Source of the DNA: Butyrivibrio sp. VCB2006
GTDB lineage: Bacteria; Bacillota; Clostridia; Lachnospirales; Lachnospiraceae
NCBI RefSeq assembly: GCF_000420945.1
Contig: NZ_ATVX01000003.1
Location: forward strand, 62,001 to 126,000
DNA: 64,000 bases
Direction: 5' to 3'
Part shown: piece after piece, positions 27,606 to 37,499 of the stretch
Layout of the letters: every line of letters begins with the position of its first letter
Position numbering within the stretch: position 1 is the first letter of the stretch
Made by a program: the position numbers and the translations under genes
Notes under the pieces: model-generated
The model's input: the letters and a program-made list of their open reading frames with translations, nothing else
The model's database searches: none
What the model was told of the DNA's origin: nothing

Positions 27606-28598
27606 TCACCCAAGTGCTGACAGTATTTCATCTGCCTGAGGTGACTCAAGGAATCTGGTCTCATCCGAATTAACAACAATCTTGTCATTTCCTTCGATCA
27701 ACTGCCCAATAACCACCGCAGGAATTCCCTTCTCCTGAAGGTCGCTCACAAGCTTTTCTCCGTTTTCCGTAGCCAGCAAAAGAGCTCCACCTGACAGAAG
27801 CTGATATGGATTAATTGTAAAGAACTCGCATATTTCTACTGTTTCCTGCCTAAGAGGGATAGTTCTCATATCCACCTTAAGGCCGCATCCCGCTCGGCCG
27901 GCCATCTCCCAAAGTCCGGCAAAGACGCCTCCTCCGGAAAGGTCATGAGCTGCGGTAATTCCGGACTCTAAGGCAATCTCCATCTCTTTTCCCACAAAAA
28001 GACTATCCTTAAGCCCCTTTGCTTCATCTATAAAAGGCGCAGGATACCTTTCTGTCAGCTCCTGATACTTCTCAGAAGCCAGCATTGCTGTTCCTTCCAT
28101 GGCAACCCACTTGGTAATTACCAAGGACTGTCCTGCCGCAGGCTTTGATGAAAACAAAACCTCTTTCTCTTCATTTTCCCTGGAATCATTGTAATAGCCA
28201 ACTCCGGACACCGTCACTATAGGCCTGTTGACCGCAGCTGTGACTTCAGTGTGGCCTCCTGCATAGACAACGCCGCAGGCCTTGGCTCCATCAATGGCAT
28301 CCTTAACAATTTTCTTGAGGACGGGCTCCTCCGCATCAGATGGAAGAAGCACGGAAACCTCAACATGATCAGTAGTAAGTCCCTGGGATACAAGGCCATT
28401 AACAGCCTTGACCACACCATAATATCCCGCATCCTGTACATCCACAGTTACAGGAGCTATGGTTGAAAAAGTTCTCTTACTTTCAGAAAAAGCGCAGTCT
28501 GTCCCCACAGCTGCGCTCATTTTATTCTTAAATTCTGTTCTCAGCTGCTTTAAAACGGATCTTTTTAAAGCATTCTCAGTAATTTTGCCAAATCTCAT
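27606..28598 (-). CDS. PurM/HypE-like (AIR synthase-related) protein
   Basis: 330 aa. The fold is that of the AIR synthase superfamily: an N-terminal ATP-binding half with a conserved Asp-rich start (VTVDVQDAGYYG) and AGGHTEV, and a C-terminal half with AAHDLSGGGVFAGLWEMA. HypE, ThiL, SelD and PurM share this layout, and it is closest in feel to the stand-alone HypE-like proteins of clostridia. No hydrogenase maturation, thiamin or purine genes are nearby, so the reaction is unknown. It follows vanW by 16 bp on the same strand. Confidence 0.78.
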   Translation of the reverse strand: MRFGKITENALKRSVLKQLRTEFKNKMSAAVGTDCAFSESKRTFSTIAPVTVDVQDAGYYGVVKAVNGLVSQGLTTDHVEVSVLLPSDAEEPVLKKIVKDAIDGAKACGVVYAGGHTEVTAAVNRPIVTVSGVGYYNDSRENEEKEVLFSSKPAAGQSLVITKWVAMEGTAMLASEKYQELTERYPAPFIDEAKGLKDSLFVGKEMEIALESGITAAHDLSGGGVFAGLWEMAGRAGCGLKVDMRTIPLRQETVEICEFFTINPYQLLSGGALLLATENGEKLVSDLQEKGIPAVVIGQLIEGNDKIVVNSDETRFLESPQADEILSALG

Positions 28599-28614
28599 CC
28601 TGGCTCCTATATTA

Positions 28615-30174
28615 TCAGTTTGTAGTTACAGTTTCCAAATTGTCTGCTGCCTGCTGAATCTGTGCATTAGCTGCATTTACCGCCTCTGCCGCCGCAGCTG
28701 CTGCCGCTTCCGCATTCTCTGTTCCGGCTGCGTCCCTGGCTGCCTTAAGCGCACCGGCCACTGCCTTGACTGTACCAACATCTTTTGTGGCAATTGCAGT
28801 CTGAAGCTGAGAAAGAGCTGTAGCATCAGCACCTGCAGTACCTACAGTAATAATCCTTGGTACCATCTTATATATACTGCTGTTGATAACATCATTACTA
28901 ACTTCTGTGCCATTCTCTGTTACAATCTTGCGTAACTGAGCCTTGTATCCGATATGGGCTGACTGAGTTCCAACATATCCGATACCCTGAGTAGAATCTG
29001 TAACATACTGATCTTCAGAAGCCGGTGTAGTCTCAAGTACTTCACTCTTGAAAGATACCTTTCTGCCGGGATCTCTGGTCTCAACACCATAAATAGTAAA
29101 TGTAATGTGCTTGTCAGAAGAAGTATAACCTTCTATATAAATTGGATACTCAGTGTTATTAACAAATCTGAAGTTCTTGCCGCCAGATTCTGCAATAGCT
29201 GCGTCCGCTGAAGGTGAAACGTAATTGACGATCATTGAATGATTATGTCTCTCAGTAACCTCAAGTTCAGCAAGAAGAACTGCGTTGTAAAGAGTAGTAG
29301 ATACCTGACAGATACCGCCACCAATACTCTCAACTACAATTCCGTTAAGGTAAGAGCCCGCTGGGAAATAACCATTGGCCTCTGTAAATGGTGTAATTGT
29401 ATCAAGAACATTAAACTCCTCACCCGGGTAAAGAGTAGTTCCGTTTATAAGTGAGCATCCATTTGCCACGTTGGCGCTTCTGGATGATCCTGATGTTTTA
29501 TAACTTGTTGTGTAGGTACCAAGAACGTCCTTGACCTTGGCAAGATCCTCTGCGCTTCCAAGTGGCGCATCTTCCTTGATAGAAAGAGAAACAACTGCAT
29601 TTTCTCCATTCCATCCAGATTTAACGAAATTCTTGATAGCCTCAATTGAAGCATCTACATCAACCACATATCCAATCTGGCCCTGGCTTACTGTAAATCC
29701 ATCTGAAGTTTTCTTAAGAGCGAAATTAACCTTATCCTGGTTAAAAGAACTGCATCTGTCAGCAACGATCTCCTGAAGATGCTCATCATTAAAGCCATAC
29801 TCAATATCAAATCTACGGCCTTCTTTTTCTAGATCCTTAAGAGCTTTATATCTCTGAATAATGTTGCCTTTGTGACCAAGGCTATATGCATCCTCGATGA
29901 TCTGAGGATTCTTCCAGGCTATTCCCAGCTCATCGCCATATACAGAAAGGCTACGGCCTTCGCCTGCATCGAGAGTAATCTCTGCACCTGCCATCTTATC
30001 AAAATAGGCATTAACCGCGCTTGTCGCGTCGGATACTGTCATTCCGGAAACATCTATATCTCCAATATAAATGCCATTTGCGATTGTTCGTCCATCTGCT
30101 GCTTTTGTCCGAATACCCGGCAGAAGTAACAGCACACCTAAAAAGAGGAAAACTCCTCCGAGAAACTTTTTCAT
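28615..30174 (-). CDS. VanW-family secreted protein
   Basis: 519 aa. A signal peptide or N-terminal anchor (about 1-26) is followed by two Ig-like peptidoglycan-binding-type repeats (about 35-210), the VanW domain (about 220-370) and an Ala-rich tail (AAAAAAEAVNAANAQIQQAADN). The VanW core is marked by RSANVANGCSLINGTTLYPGEEF, GGGICQVSTTLYNAVLLAEL, ERHNHSM and VSPSADAAI. VanW proteins were named from vancomycin clusters, but most, as here, lie outside them and have no proven function; a cell-wall role is likely. A GAGGGGG ribosome binding site precedes the ATG. Divergent from the gene at 30259. Confidence 0.9.
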   Translation of the reverse strand: MKKFLGGVFLFLGVLLLLPGIRTKAADGRTIANGIYIGDIDVSGMTVSDATSAVNAYFDKMAGAEITLDAGEGRSLSVYGDELGIAWKNPQIIEDAYSLGHKGNIIQRYKALKDLEKEGRRFDIEYGFNDEHLQEIVADRCSSFNQDKVNFALKKTSDGFTVSQGQIGYVVDVDASIEAIKNFVKSGWNGENAVVSLSIKEDAPLGSAEDLAKVKDVLGTYTTSYKTSGSSRSANVANGCSLINGTTLYPGEEFNVLDTITPFTEANGYFPAGSYLNGIVVESIGGGICQVSTTLYNAVLLAELEVTERHNHSMIVNYVSPSADAAIAESGGKNFRFVNNTEYPIYIEGYTSSDKHITFTIYGVETRDPGRKVSFKSEVLETTPASEDQYVTDSTQGIGYVGTQSAHIGYKAQLRKIVTENGTEVSNDVINSSIYKMVPRIITVGTAGADATALSQLQTAIATKDVGTVKAVAGALKAARDAAGTENAEAAAAAAAEAVNAANAQIQQAADNLETVTTN

Positions 30175-30258
30175 AATGCCCCCTCTGAGCGATTGTGCTA
30201 TTATTAACTATATGTAGTAAATTTTTAAATTACTCCTTTAACTGAAAGGATATTATAG

Positions 30259-30909
30259 ATGAAATTACCTTTTTTAGCAAGTTTCATAGTATTCATAATT
30301 ATCTTCAATATCACCTCCAGACGAGTATCCAGAAAGTTTGAGCAAAAGGAAGCCGACTTTTGGGAGAAAGAGCGTGAAGCCAATGGTGTCAGAAAAAAGA
30401 GCCTTGAAAATCTCGAATACATCCACATTCCACTCCAGCTTCTTCCCTTTGATACCTATGGAGAAAATGAAGTCCTGAAAAAGGCCGAGGAAGAGGTTCT
30501 TGCACTCAAGGACGAAAAGATTGTTAACTTCACCGGAATCACCAACACCGACCTTAAACTGGAATATGGCGCTGCAAATATAACCGCACTGACACAATAT
30601 GATCAGAACTACACTTCACTGGTAGTTGCCCTTCAAAAATGGGGACAGGAATTGTACAACCAGGCTCGTTTTACTGATGCCACCACAGTTCTTGAGTTTG
30701 CAGTAAAAACAAGATCCGATATCTCCGGTACCTACAGACTTCTCATCGATATGTATAAAACAAAGCTTGGTCTTGTAAGTAGTGAGATCAGTCGTAAGCT
30801 GGAAGCTTTGATTCCAATTGCTCAGGAACTTAATTCTCTTAGTAAGAACCAAATACTAGGTATGATAAATGATGCCATGCCGGAAGGAACCAAGACGGAA
30901 GCTGTCTGA
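30259..30909 (+). CDS. Membrane-anchored TPR-like hypothetical protein
   Basis: 216 aa with a short N-terminal hydrophobic helix (about 4-18; FLASFIVFIIIFNI) followed by a charged segment and a mostly helical body with a TPR-like pattern (ALQKWGQELYNQARFTDATTVLEFAVKT, then RLLIDMYKTKLG). Similar proteins are common in Lachnospiraceae without an assigned role. It is divergent from vanW and ends at a strong terminator. Confidence 0.78.
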   Translation: MKLPFLASFIVFIIIFNITSRRVSRKFEQKEADFWEKEREANGVRKKSLENLEYIHIPLQLLPFDTYGENEVLKKAEEEVLALKDEKIVNFTGITNTDLKLEYGAANITALTQYDQNYTSLVVALQKWGQELYNQARFTDATTVLEFAVKTRSDISGTYRLLIDMYKTKLGLVSSEISRKLEALIPIAQELNSLSKNQILGMINDAMPEGTKTEAV

Positions 30910-30923
30910 AACTATAATAAATC

Positions 30924-30957
30924 AAGGGTTTGCACATAATACTTTGTGCAAACCCTT
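30924..30957. terminator. Bidirectional Rho-independent terminator
   Basis: Perfect 12-bp arms AAGGGTTTGCAC and GTGCAAACCCTT with a 10-nt loop and T-rich sequence on the plus side, between the convergent 30259 gene and galT. Confidence 0.92.
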
Positions 30958-30969
30958 TTCTTATTTGTC

Positions 30970-32502
30970 TTATAGTGTTTGTGTGAATCTGTCGAAAGCA
31001 GCCTGTCCCTCAGGTGTTCTCTTATATACACCTGCATCCTCAAGAACGTGCATAAATACTTCACCAATTTCATTCTGAATTATCTCATCGATATTATCAG
31101 CATTTATAGCATCATACTTCCCTCGGAACTCATCTACCCAGTCAGCGTGCTTTTTAAGAACTTCGTCTGCTCTGAGGTCAACTCCTGAAAGCATAGCATC
31201 TTTTAACTGTGCCATCTCTGACTTAAGTCTTGCAGGAAGAACCGCAAGGCCCATTACCTCAATAAGACCAATGTTCTCTTTCTTGATGTGATGGAGCTGT
31301 GCGTGAGGATGATATACACCCAGTGGATGCTCCTCTGTTGTTATGTTGTTACGAAGAACCAGATCCAGTTCGTAGTTGTCTCCACGCTTTCTGGCAATCG
31401 GAGTTATTGTATTGTGAGGAGTTCCGTCTGTTTCTGCAAATACAAAGGCAGCCTCATCAGTATAGCCTCTCCACTTATTGAGAATGACATCAGCAAGCTC
31501 AATAATTCTGTCTGTATCAGGACCTGAAAGTCTGATTACTGACATAGGCCATTTAACAATTCCGCTGTTTACATCCTCGAAGCCCTTTACTGTGAAAGTT
31601 CTCTCAACAGGAGCCTTGGCCATGGCAAAGGTATAATGACCACCCTGGAAATGGTCATGGCTAAGAATTGAACCACCTACTATAGGAAGGTCAGCGTTAG
31701 AGCCAACGAAGTAGTGTGGGAACTGCTTAACAAAATCAAACAACTTGCAGAAAGTATTATGCTCAATCTTCATAGGAATATGCTGAGAATTGAACACGAT
31801 ACAATGCTCATTGTAGTAAACGTAAGGAGAATACTGGAATCCCCACTTGGAATTCTGTATTGTCACAGGAATGATTCTGTGGTTCTCTCTTGCAGGATGA
31901 TCAACTCTTCCTGAATAACCTTCATTTTCCCAACACAGCTGGCATTTAGGATATCCGCTCTGCTTGGCATTTCTTGCTGCTGCAATTGCCTTAGGGTCCT
32001 TCTCAGGCTTAGAAAGATTTATTGTTATATCAAGATCACCATACTCTGTAGGAGCAATCCACTTCATATCCTTGGAAATACGGTATCTGCGAATATAATC
32101 ACTGTTCTTGGAAAGGTTGTAGTAGTAAGCAGTTGCCTCTTCAGGACTTTCAGCGTATTTCTCATTGAACTTTTTAATAATGGTACTTGGTCTTTCTACC
32201 ATAAGTCCCATAAGCTTAGTATCAAATAGATCTCTGTATACTACGCTGTCATTCTCGATAAGTCCGTTTGCTGCTGCATAGTCATCAATTTCTCCAAGGA
32301 CTTTCTCAAGAAATGCGCCAAGCTCTGACTCGTCTGCAGGAACCTGCTCAGATAACTTCTCAATCTCTGAAATCTCGTATTCAGCACTATCAAGACCAAG
32401 CTCTATCAAAAGAGAATTGAAAGTATAAACAATGTCTTCTTTTTCTATAAGTCCTGTTGCAAGGGCATAAGCCACAAGCTTTTTAACAGCTTCATTAATC
32501 AT
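30970..32502 (-). CDS. galT: UDP-glucose-hexose-1-phosphate uridylyltransferase (type 2)
   Basis: 510 aa, the length of the Gram-positive (type 2) GalT family, longer than the 350-aa E. coli enzyme. Conserved parts include KCQLCWENEGYSGR, IVGGSILSHDHFQGG and LGVYHPHAQLHHI, the His-rich region expected to carry the uridylylated His. It swaps UMP between UDP-glucose and galactose-1-P in the Leloir pathway. It follows galK by 48 bp on the same strand, forming a galKT operon without galE or galM in view. Confidence 0.95.
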   Translation of the reverse strand: MINEAVKKLVAYALATGLIEKEDIVYTFNSLLIELGLDSAEYEISEIEKLSEQVPADESELGAFLEKVLGEIDDYAAANGLIENDSVVYRDLFDTKLMGLMVERPSTIIKKFNEKYAESPEEATAYYYNLSKNSDYIRRYRISKDMKWIAPTEYGDLDITINLSKPEKDPKAIAAARNAKQSGYPKCQLCWENEGYSGRVDHPARENHRIIPVTIQNSKWGFQYSPYVYYNEHCIVFNSQHIPMKIEHNTFCKLFDFVKQFPHYFVGSNADLPIVGGSILSHDHFQGGHYTFAMAKAPVERTFTVKGFEDVNSGIVKWPMSVIRLSGPDTDRIIELADVILNKWRGYTDEAAFVFAETDGTPHNTITPIARKRGDNYELDLVLRNNITTEEHPLGVYHPHAQLHHIKKENIGLIEVMGLAVLPARLKSEMAQLKDAMLSGVDLRADEVLKKHADWVDEFRGKYDAINADNIDEIIQNEIGEVFMHVLEDAGVYKRTPEGQAAFDRFTQTL

Positions 32503-32550
32503 CGCAATTTCTCCATTTCTTGTTTTATAGGAAATTCGTAGCTCGGGTTA

Positions 32551-33732
32551 TCAAACTTCCTGAGGGCCACCGCCGATTTCTACTGTATAGAAAGTAGCTT
32601 CATATCCAATCTTCTTGAGGTAGTTCTCACCTACTGTCTTCTTGAAGTTCTCAACTGCCTCATCCTTAACGATAGATACTGTGCAGCCTCCGAATCCGCC
32701 ACCGGTCATACGTGAACCGATAACACCGGGGATTTTCCATGCCTCTTCAGCGAGGGTATCAAGCTCAACACCTGTTACATCATAGTCATCGCGAAGTGAT
32801 TCGTGGGACTGTCTCATAAGCTCACCAAAGTGATTGATATCGCCGGCCTTAAGAGCCTTAACAGCCTCAATAGTACGCTGGTTCTCGTATACAGCGTGCT
32901 TAGCTTTTCTCTGCATATCAGGATCTGTAAGAACATCCTTGTGTGCTTCGAATTCTTCTATAGAAAGATCACCAAGGCCCTTGATATCTACAGTCTTCTG
33001 AAGGATTGCAAGAGCTTCCTCGCACATGCTGCGTCTAGCATTGTACTGAGAATCTGTAAGTTTGTGCTTCTTGTTAGTATTAGCGATTACGATCTTGGCA
33101 CCCTCAAGCTTGATTGGAGCATACTCATAAGAAAGATCTGCTGTATCAAGGAAGATCGCGTTGTTCTCTTTACCCATAGCAGATGCGAACTGATCCATAA
33201 TTCCGCAGTTACATCCGTTGTAGTTGTTCTCTGAGTACTGACCGATAAGAGCAATGTCCTGGTTAGTTACATCAAAGCCGTAAAGGTCTCTTAAAATAAA
33301 TCCTGTAAGAACCTCAAGAGATGCTGATGAAGAAAGGCCTGAACCGTTAGGGATATTTCCATCGATTACCATGTCAAAACCTGTATCAAGCTTCATTCCG
33401 CGCTTAGCAAATGCCCAGATTACACCGATTGGATAATTGGTCCAACCAGCCTTGTCACTTATTGTATCGATTTCATCAAGTGATACGCTGTATACTCCGA
33501 ATCTATCCTGGTTAACAGAATAGAACTGCAGTGTTCTGTCATCTCTTTTACGTACTGCTGCGTATGTTCCGATTGTAAGAGCACATGGGAAAACATGTCC
33601 TCCGTTGTAGTCTGTATGTTCTCCGATAAGGTTAACACGGCCAGGTGCAAAGTATGTCTTAACGCCGTCCTTGTTACCAAATACCTTTTCAAAATTATCA
33701 AGTACTGCCTGCTTCATGTTCTGATCAATCAT
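32551..33732 (-). CDS. galK: Galactokinase
   Basis: 393 aa from the ATG at 33732, which has AAGGAGG 6 bp before it; an in-frame start 11 codons upstream (33765) lacks one. GHMP kinase features are visible: PGRVNLIGEHTDYNGGHVF (galactokinase signature), NGSGLSSSASLEVLTG (ATP loop), GIMDQFASAMG, and GSRMTGGGFGGCTV. It phosphorylates D-galactose at C1 with ATP. It is the first gene of the galKT operon. Confidence 0.96.
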   Translation of the reverse strand: MIDQNMKQAVLDNFEKVFGNKDGVKTYFAPGRVNLIGEHTDYNGGHVFPCALTIGTYAAVRKRDDRTLQFYSVNQDRFGVYSVSLDEIDTISDKAGWTNYPIGVIWAFAKRGMKLDTGFDMVIDGNIPNGSGLSSSASLEVLTGFILRDLYGFDVTNQDIALIGQYSENNYNGCNCGIMDQFASAMGKENNAIFLDTADLSYEYAPIKLEGAKIVIANTNKKHKLTDSQYNARRSMCEEALAILQKTVDIKGLGDLSIEEFEAHKDVLTDPDMQRKAKHAVYENQRTIEAVKALKAGDINHFGELMRQSHESLRDDYDVTGVELDTLAEEAWKIPGVIGSRMTGGGFGGCTVSIVKDEAVENFKKTVGENYLKKIGYEATFYTVEIGGGPQEV

Positions 33733-33847
33733 ATAATCCTCCTTGTGCACACGGGCACGAAACACGATTTATCTTGCTTATACTATATAGTTTCAGGGTA
33801 TTTTTTGAAATACCTCTTTGTTCAATATACCTGTCAAAATGTTAAAA

Positions 33848-33875
33848 GAGCCCCGGCATCAATCCGCCGGAGCTC
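33848..33875 (-). terminator. Rho-independent terminator of the xpaC-telA operon
   Basis: Read on the minus strand, arms GAGCTCCGGC and GCCGGGGCTC with an 8-nt loop are followed by TTTTAAC. It lies 30 bp after the telA stop. Confidence 0.88.
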
Positions 33876-33904
33876 CCCACTGTTTGATATTTAATTTGAT
33901 ATTA

Positions 33905-35077
33905 TTACTGCTTAGCTGCCTGAAGAAGCTTATCCTTGAGCTGTGTCTCAATCTGAGCAAGCTCAGCTTCTGCTTCATGACGCTTTGCCTTACCTTCTGT
34001 TTGGATCTTAAGCACCTCATCAAGAGTTGAGATAAGTGACTCATTAGTATGCTTAAGAGTCTCGATATCAACGATACCTCTCTCAGCCTCCTTAGCGCTC
34101 TCGATAGTAGCAACCTTAAGAGCATCTGCATTAGCCTTAAGAAGCTTGTTTGTCATATCATTAACCTCTCTCTCTGCCTGAGCAGCCTGTGTTGAATGCT
34201 CAATACCAATGGCGATAACCATCTGGTTCTTCCAAAGAGGAATTGTGTTAACGATTGTGGACTGAATCTTCTCAGCCATAACTGTATCTGAACTCTGTAC
34301 CATACGGATCTGTGGACCGGTCTGCATAGCGATTGTTCTTGTGAGCTCAAGATCATAGATCTTTTTCTCGAATCTGTCGCACTTGTTAGCAAAGTCTTTA
34401 GCTCTTTCTGCATCCTCAGGAAGTCCTGAAGCCTCTGCCTTCTTCTGAAGTTCTACAAGTGTTGTGCTGCGCTCTTCCTCAAGCTTCTTCTTACCTGCAA
34501 GGATGTACATTGTAAGTTCCTTGTAGTAGTTGAGGTTCAGGTCATACATTCTGTCAAGGAGCTCAACGTCCTTCATCAGTGTAACCTGATGTCTCTCGAG
34601 CTCGTTGGAAATAGTTTCAACGTTTGTCTCAACCTTGCTGTACTTCGCCTTCATACCCTCGATTCTGTTGGCACTCTTTTTGAAAAGAGCTTTAAGTCCC
34701 TTCTCGTCCTCACCAATCTCGAAGTTCTTGAGCTGTGTAACAAGGTCTGTGATCATGTCACCAACCTGGCCCATGTCCTTGGTACGTACGTTGTCGATTG
34801 CCTTCTCAGAGAAATCAGCAAGCTTCTTCTGTGTGCCTACGCCATAGTTCATGATACCTGTTGTGTTGCTGATATCAATCTGCTTACTGAAATCTTCAAC
34901 CTGCTTGAGCTCCTCTGCTGAAAGCTGAGCTTCCATAGCAAGGTTTCCGTTATCCTTAACCTTCTCAGGCTCTTTAACTGCCTCAGGCATAGGTGCCTCG
35001 GCTGTAGCTGCTGCCTCTGCCCCAAAAGAAAGTGAAGGTGCAGCAGGTGCTGCATCAAAATTAAGTTCGTCTCCCAT
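33905..35077 (-). CDS. telA: Toxic anion resistance (TelA/KlaA) family protein
   Basis: 390 aa, mainly alpha-helical with long coiled-coil potential, as in all TelA proteins. Typical stretches are MNYGVGTQKKLADFSEKAID, LTRTIAMQTGPQIRMVQ and TIPLWKNQMVIAIGIEHS. The family is linked to tellurite and cell-envelope stress resistance, but its biochemical role is unknown. The N-terminal 50 residues are an Ala/Glu/Pro-rich tail. AGGAGG precedes the ATG. It follows xpaC by 63 bp, and this pairing is conserved in many Firmicutes. Confidence 0.93.
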   Translation of the reverse strand: MGDELNFDAAPAAPSLSFGAEAAATAEAPMPEAVKEPEKVKDNGNLAMEAQLSAEELKQVEDFSKQIDISNTTGIMNYGVGTQKKLADFSEKAIDNVRTKDMGQVGDMITDLVTQLKNFEIGEDEKGLKALFKKSANRIEGMKAKYSKVETNVETISNELERHQVTLMKDVELLDRMYDLNLNYYKELTMYILAGKKKLEEERSTTLVELQKKAEASGLPEDAERAKDFANKCDRFEKKIYDLELTRTIAMQTGPQIRMVQSSDTVMAEKIQSTIVNTIPLWKNQMVIAIGIEHSTQAAQAEREVNDMTNKLLKANADALKVATIESAKEAERGIVDIETLKHTNESLISTLDEVLKIQTEGKAKRHEAEAELAQIETQLKDKLLQAAKQ

Positions 35078-35140
35078 TACAAAAATCCTCCTAAGTACTT
35101 TAATTCATTTATAACTCTCAGCAATACTACTTGCTAAAAT

Positions 35141-36358
35141 TCACTTCTGATCAAACTCAAGAGCTATACCGCCCTCCTGAGCCTGTGCCATAGCCATACC
35201 ACCTCCGGTTGTAGCAACCTGCAATCCGTCATCTGTAAGGCCATCCTGTGCCATCATTGTCTTCATAACTGAAATATCTGATGAAATATCCCAAGCCATA
35301 TCCTGGAAGAGACTATCAAGGAGCTTCTCAAAAGCATCATTGATGGTATCCATTACAGTTTCAATTTCTCTCTTGGTCTGCTGAACATTCTCACCGTTTC
35401 CTGCCTGCTTATCAAGCTCAACGTAAGCTGCAAGAAGCTTTTTTATTGTAGGAAGGTAATAGTTCATCAGCTTGTGAAGATCATCGGCTGTATCAGGCTC
35501 TTTTTTAACCTGTTCAAAAATCTTGTTCATGATGCTCTCAAGCTTATAAAGCTTGCTAGACATTTCCTCAGTATCAGGAATAACATCATTGATCTGTCTG
35601 ACAAACGTGATATATTCTCTGCCTTCATCAAGGAGGCTCTGAACCTTGTCAGGAGCCTTGGCCGGAGCTTGTCTTGTAACCTCAGCAGCCTTGGCATTTC
35701 TCTCTTCTCTTGCGAGTCTGTCCTGTTCTGCTCCAAGATACATCTGATAAGCCGCATCAGTTATCATGAAGGTTGAGTTACTTGCATCAAACTTACCTCT
35801 TGGCAGATAGCCCAGGGAAACCATTGACTTGAGATTCTTGTAAACCTGCTCGTCAGACTCAAGTGCCGCGCTTGCAAGATCGCTTACCTTGAAATACTCA
35901 GCATTCTTGAGGATATTTCCATACTTGTGCATTTCCTTGGCCAGCTTGAATTTCTTGAATCCGGAAAAGCCAAGGACACCGCCGATAATACTAATAGCCA
36001 GCATCGTAATGATTAATGGCAATATTTGTGAAAACAGGCATCCGAAAAATGCCCAGAAAAAGCAAAATCCTATTGATGTTCCTAAAATTCCCTCTACAAG
36101 ACCGTTATACTTACTGATTCTCTTGGCAAGAAACGGAAATGTATGAACAACATTGGCTCCGTTGTTCCTTACTATATGAACTGTTCTGTCCTGATTAGTT
36201 CCACTTGCATATGTGGTCTTGCGTTCTACACTGACAGATTTAACAGTTCTTGTAATCTCCGAGGCCAGCTTACTGTAATCGTTAGTATCTATGGCCTTGG
36301 TGACACTTTTTAATATATCGTTGCCCGCATTTAGAAGTTCCTGCGTATTCTTATCCAC
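35141..36358 (-). CDS. XpaC-like (5-bromo-4-chloroindolyl phosphate hydrolysis) family protein
   Basis: 405 aa from the GTG at 36358, chosen because GGGAGG lies 6-7 bp upstream; longer in-frame starts lack an RBS. The N-terminus is helical. A hydrophobic pair of segments (about 85-140; GILGTSIGFCFFWAFFGCLF, IITMLAISIIGGVLGF) probably forms a membrane hairpin. A coiled-coil C-terminal half contains YITFVRQINDVIPDTEEMSSKL. XpaC partners TelA in many genomes. The name reflects an early phenotype rather than a shown enzymatic reaction. Confidence 0.85.
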   Translation of the reverse strand: MDKNTQELLNAGNDILKSVTKAIDTNDYSKLASEITRTVKSVSVERKTTYASGTNQDRTVHIVRNNGANVVHTFPFLAKRISKYNGLVEGILGTSIGFCFFWAFFGCLFSQILPLIITMLAISIIGGVLGFSGFKKFKLAKEMHKYGNILKNAEYFKVSDLASAALESDEQVYKNLKSMVSLGYLPRGKFDASNSTFMITDAAYQMYLGAEQDRLAREERNAKAAEVTRQAPAKAPDKVQSLLDEGREYITFVRQINDVIPDTEEMSSKLYKLESIMNKIFEQVKKEPDTADDLHKLMNYYLPTIKKLLAAYVELDKQAGNGENVQQTKREIETVMDTINDAFEKLLDSLFQDMAWDISSDISVMKTMMAQDGLTDDGLQVATTGGGMAMAQAQEGGIALEFDQK

Positions 36359-36546
36359 AACCTGCCTCCCAAAATAACAAAACATGCAAGTCCATTTTAC
36401 AGTAAGTCTACCCAAAATACAATTTTATTGAGGCATTTGTTTCATTTTTTCTCGCGAGTTTCCTTGCTTATGTTGCACAATAATTGATAATATGAAACTG
36501 TAGTCTCTATCCGAAACGATTACACATAAGAAACGGAAAATTAGTA

Positions 36547-37458
36547 ATGGAAAAAGCGTACAAACTTCTTTTTAATACAGAAGAATCTGATGATTTATAT
36601 GTTTACTGCTGTGGTCTGTCTCAAACAGAGCCCGGACACAGCTTTGGGCCGGCCCTTAAGCCCCACTTTATGATTCACTATGTTCTAAGTGGCAAAGGTT
36701 CTTTTACCCTTGGAGGAAAAAAATATCCTCTCACCGAAAAGTATGGATTCCTCATCGTTCCTGATGAGCTGGCCTACTACGTAGCTGATGAAAAAGATCC
36801 CTGGACCTATGTATGGATTGGCTTTGGCGGAAAGCGCGCCGAAGAAATCGTATCTCAATTGGGATTATCTCTTCAACAGCCTGTATTTAAAAGCGACAAA
36901 TCCAAGGACATTTATAACCTGGTCAAGGACATGATGGACCATAACACCTTTAGCGTAGAGGATTCCCTTCGAAGAAACGGCAATCTTTCACTGTTTTTGT
37001 CAGTGATCGCCTCCGGATTATCCGTAACACCAAAGAGTGACTCCAGCAGCGACAACAACTATGTACACAAGGCTCAGGCCTTTGTTCGCAGCAACTACTA
37101 TAACCCCATCAAGGTTACCGACATTGCTGATTTTGTCTGCATTAACAGAAGTTATCTCTATACCTTGTTTGAAAAAGAGCTGGGAATTTCGCCTCAGCAG
37201 TATCTTTCCAGCTATAGAATTGCCAAGGCTTCTGAACTTTTGCAGTTGACCGAGCTGCCAATTGAGTCCATATCCATATCCTGCGGATACTCTGACCCAT
37301 TGGTTTTCTCCAAAGCTTTCAGACAGGAAAAGGGCATGTCCCCCTCCAAATTCCGCAAGAGCCTTCCAAAAAGCGGCAATGCTCCCGGGCATGAACACTT
37401 AAAGCAGGTTGAGCGCCTAATTGAAGAGCGTCACTTAGAATCAAATGACCCAAACTAA
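36547..37458 (+). CDS. AraC-family transcriptional regulator
   Basis: 303 aa. A cupin-like sugar-sensing domain (about 15-115; HFMIHYVLSGKGSFTLGGKKYPL) is followed by two helix-turn-helix motifs (about 180-278). These include NPIKVTDIADFVCINRSYLYTLFEKELGISPQQYL and the AraC signature ISISCGYSDPLVFSKAFRQEKGMSP. It probably activates a carbohydrate-use operon, but no such operon is adjacent on its strand, so its target is unknown. The upstream RBS is weak. It converges with glgP at a shared terminator. Confidence 0.93.
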   Translation: MEKAYKLLFNTEESDDLYVYCCGLSQTEPGHSFGPALKPHFMIHYVLSGKGSFTLGGKKYPLTEKYGFLIVPDELAYYVADEKDPWTYVWIGFGGKRAEEIVSQLGLSLQQPVFKSDKSKDIYNLVKDMMDHNTFSVEDSLRRNGNLSLFLSVIASGLSVTPKSDSSSDNNYVHKAQAFVRSNYYNPIKVTDIADFVCINRSYLYTLFEKELGISPQQYLSSYRIAKASELLQLTELPIESISISCGYSDPLVFSKAFRQEKGMSPSKFRKSLPKSGNAPGHEHLKQVERLIEERHLESNDPN

Positions 37459-37463
37459 AAAAT

Positions 37464-37489
37464 AATCCCCGTCGTCACCGGCGGGGATT
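37464..37489. terminator. Bidirectional Rho-independent terminator
   Basis: Arms AATCCCCG and CGGGGATT with T-rich flanks on both strands, between the convergent AraC regulator and glgP genes. Confidence 0.9.
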
Positions 37490-37499
37490 TTCTTGTATC

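Noticed and set aside
28615..30174. Vancomycin-resistance locus, because of VanW
   Set aside because: No vanH, vanA/B, vanX, vanY or VanRS-type genes are adjacent; VanW-domain proteins are common in clostridia without resistance.
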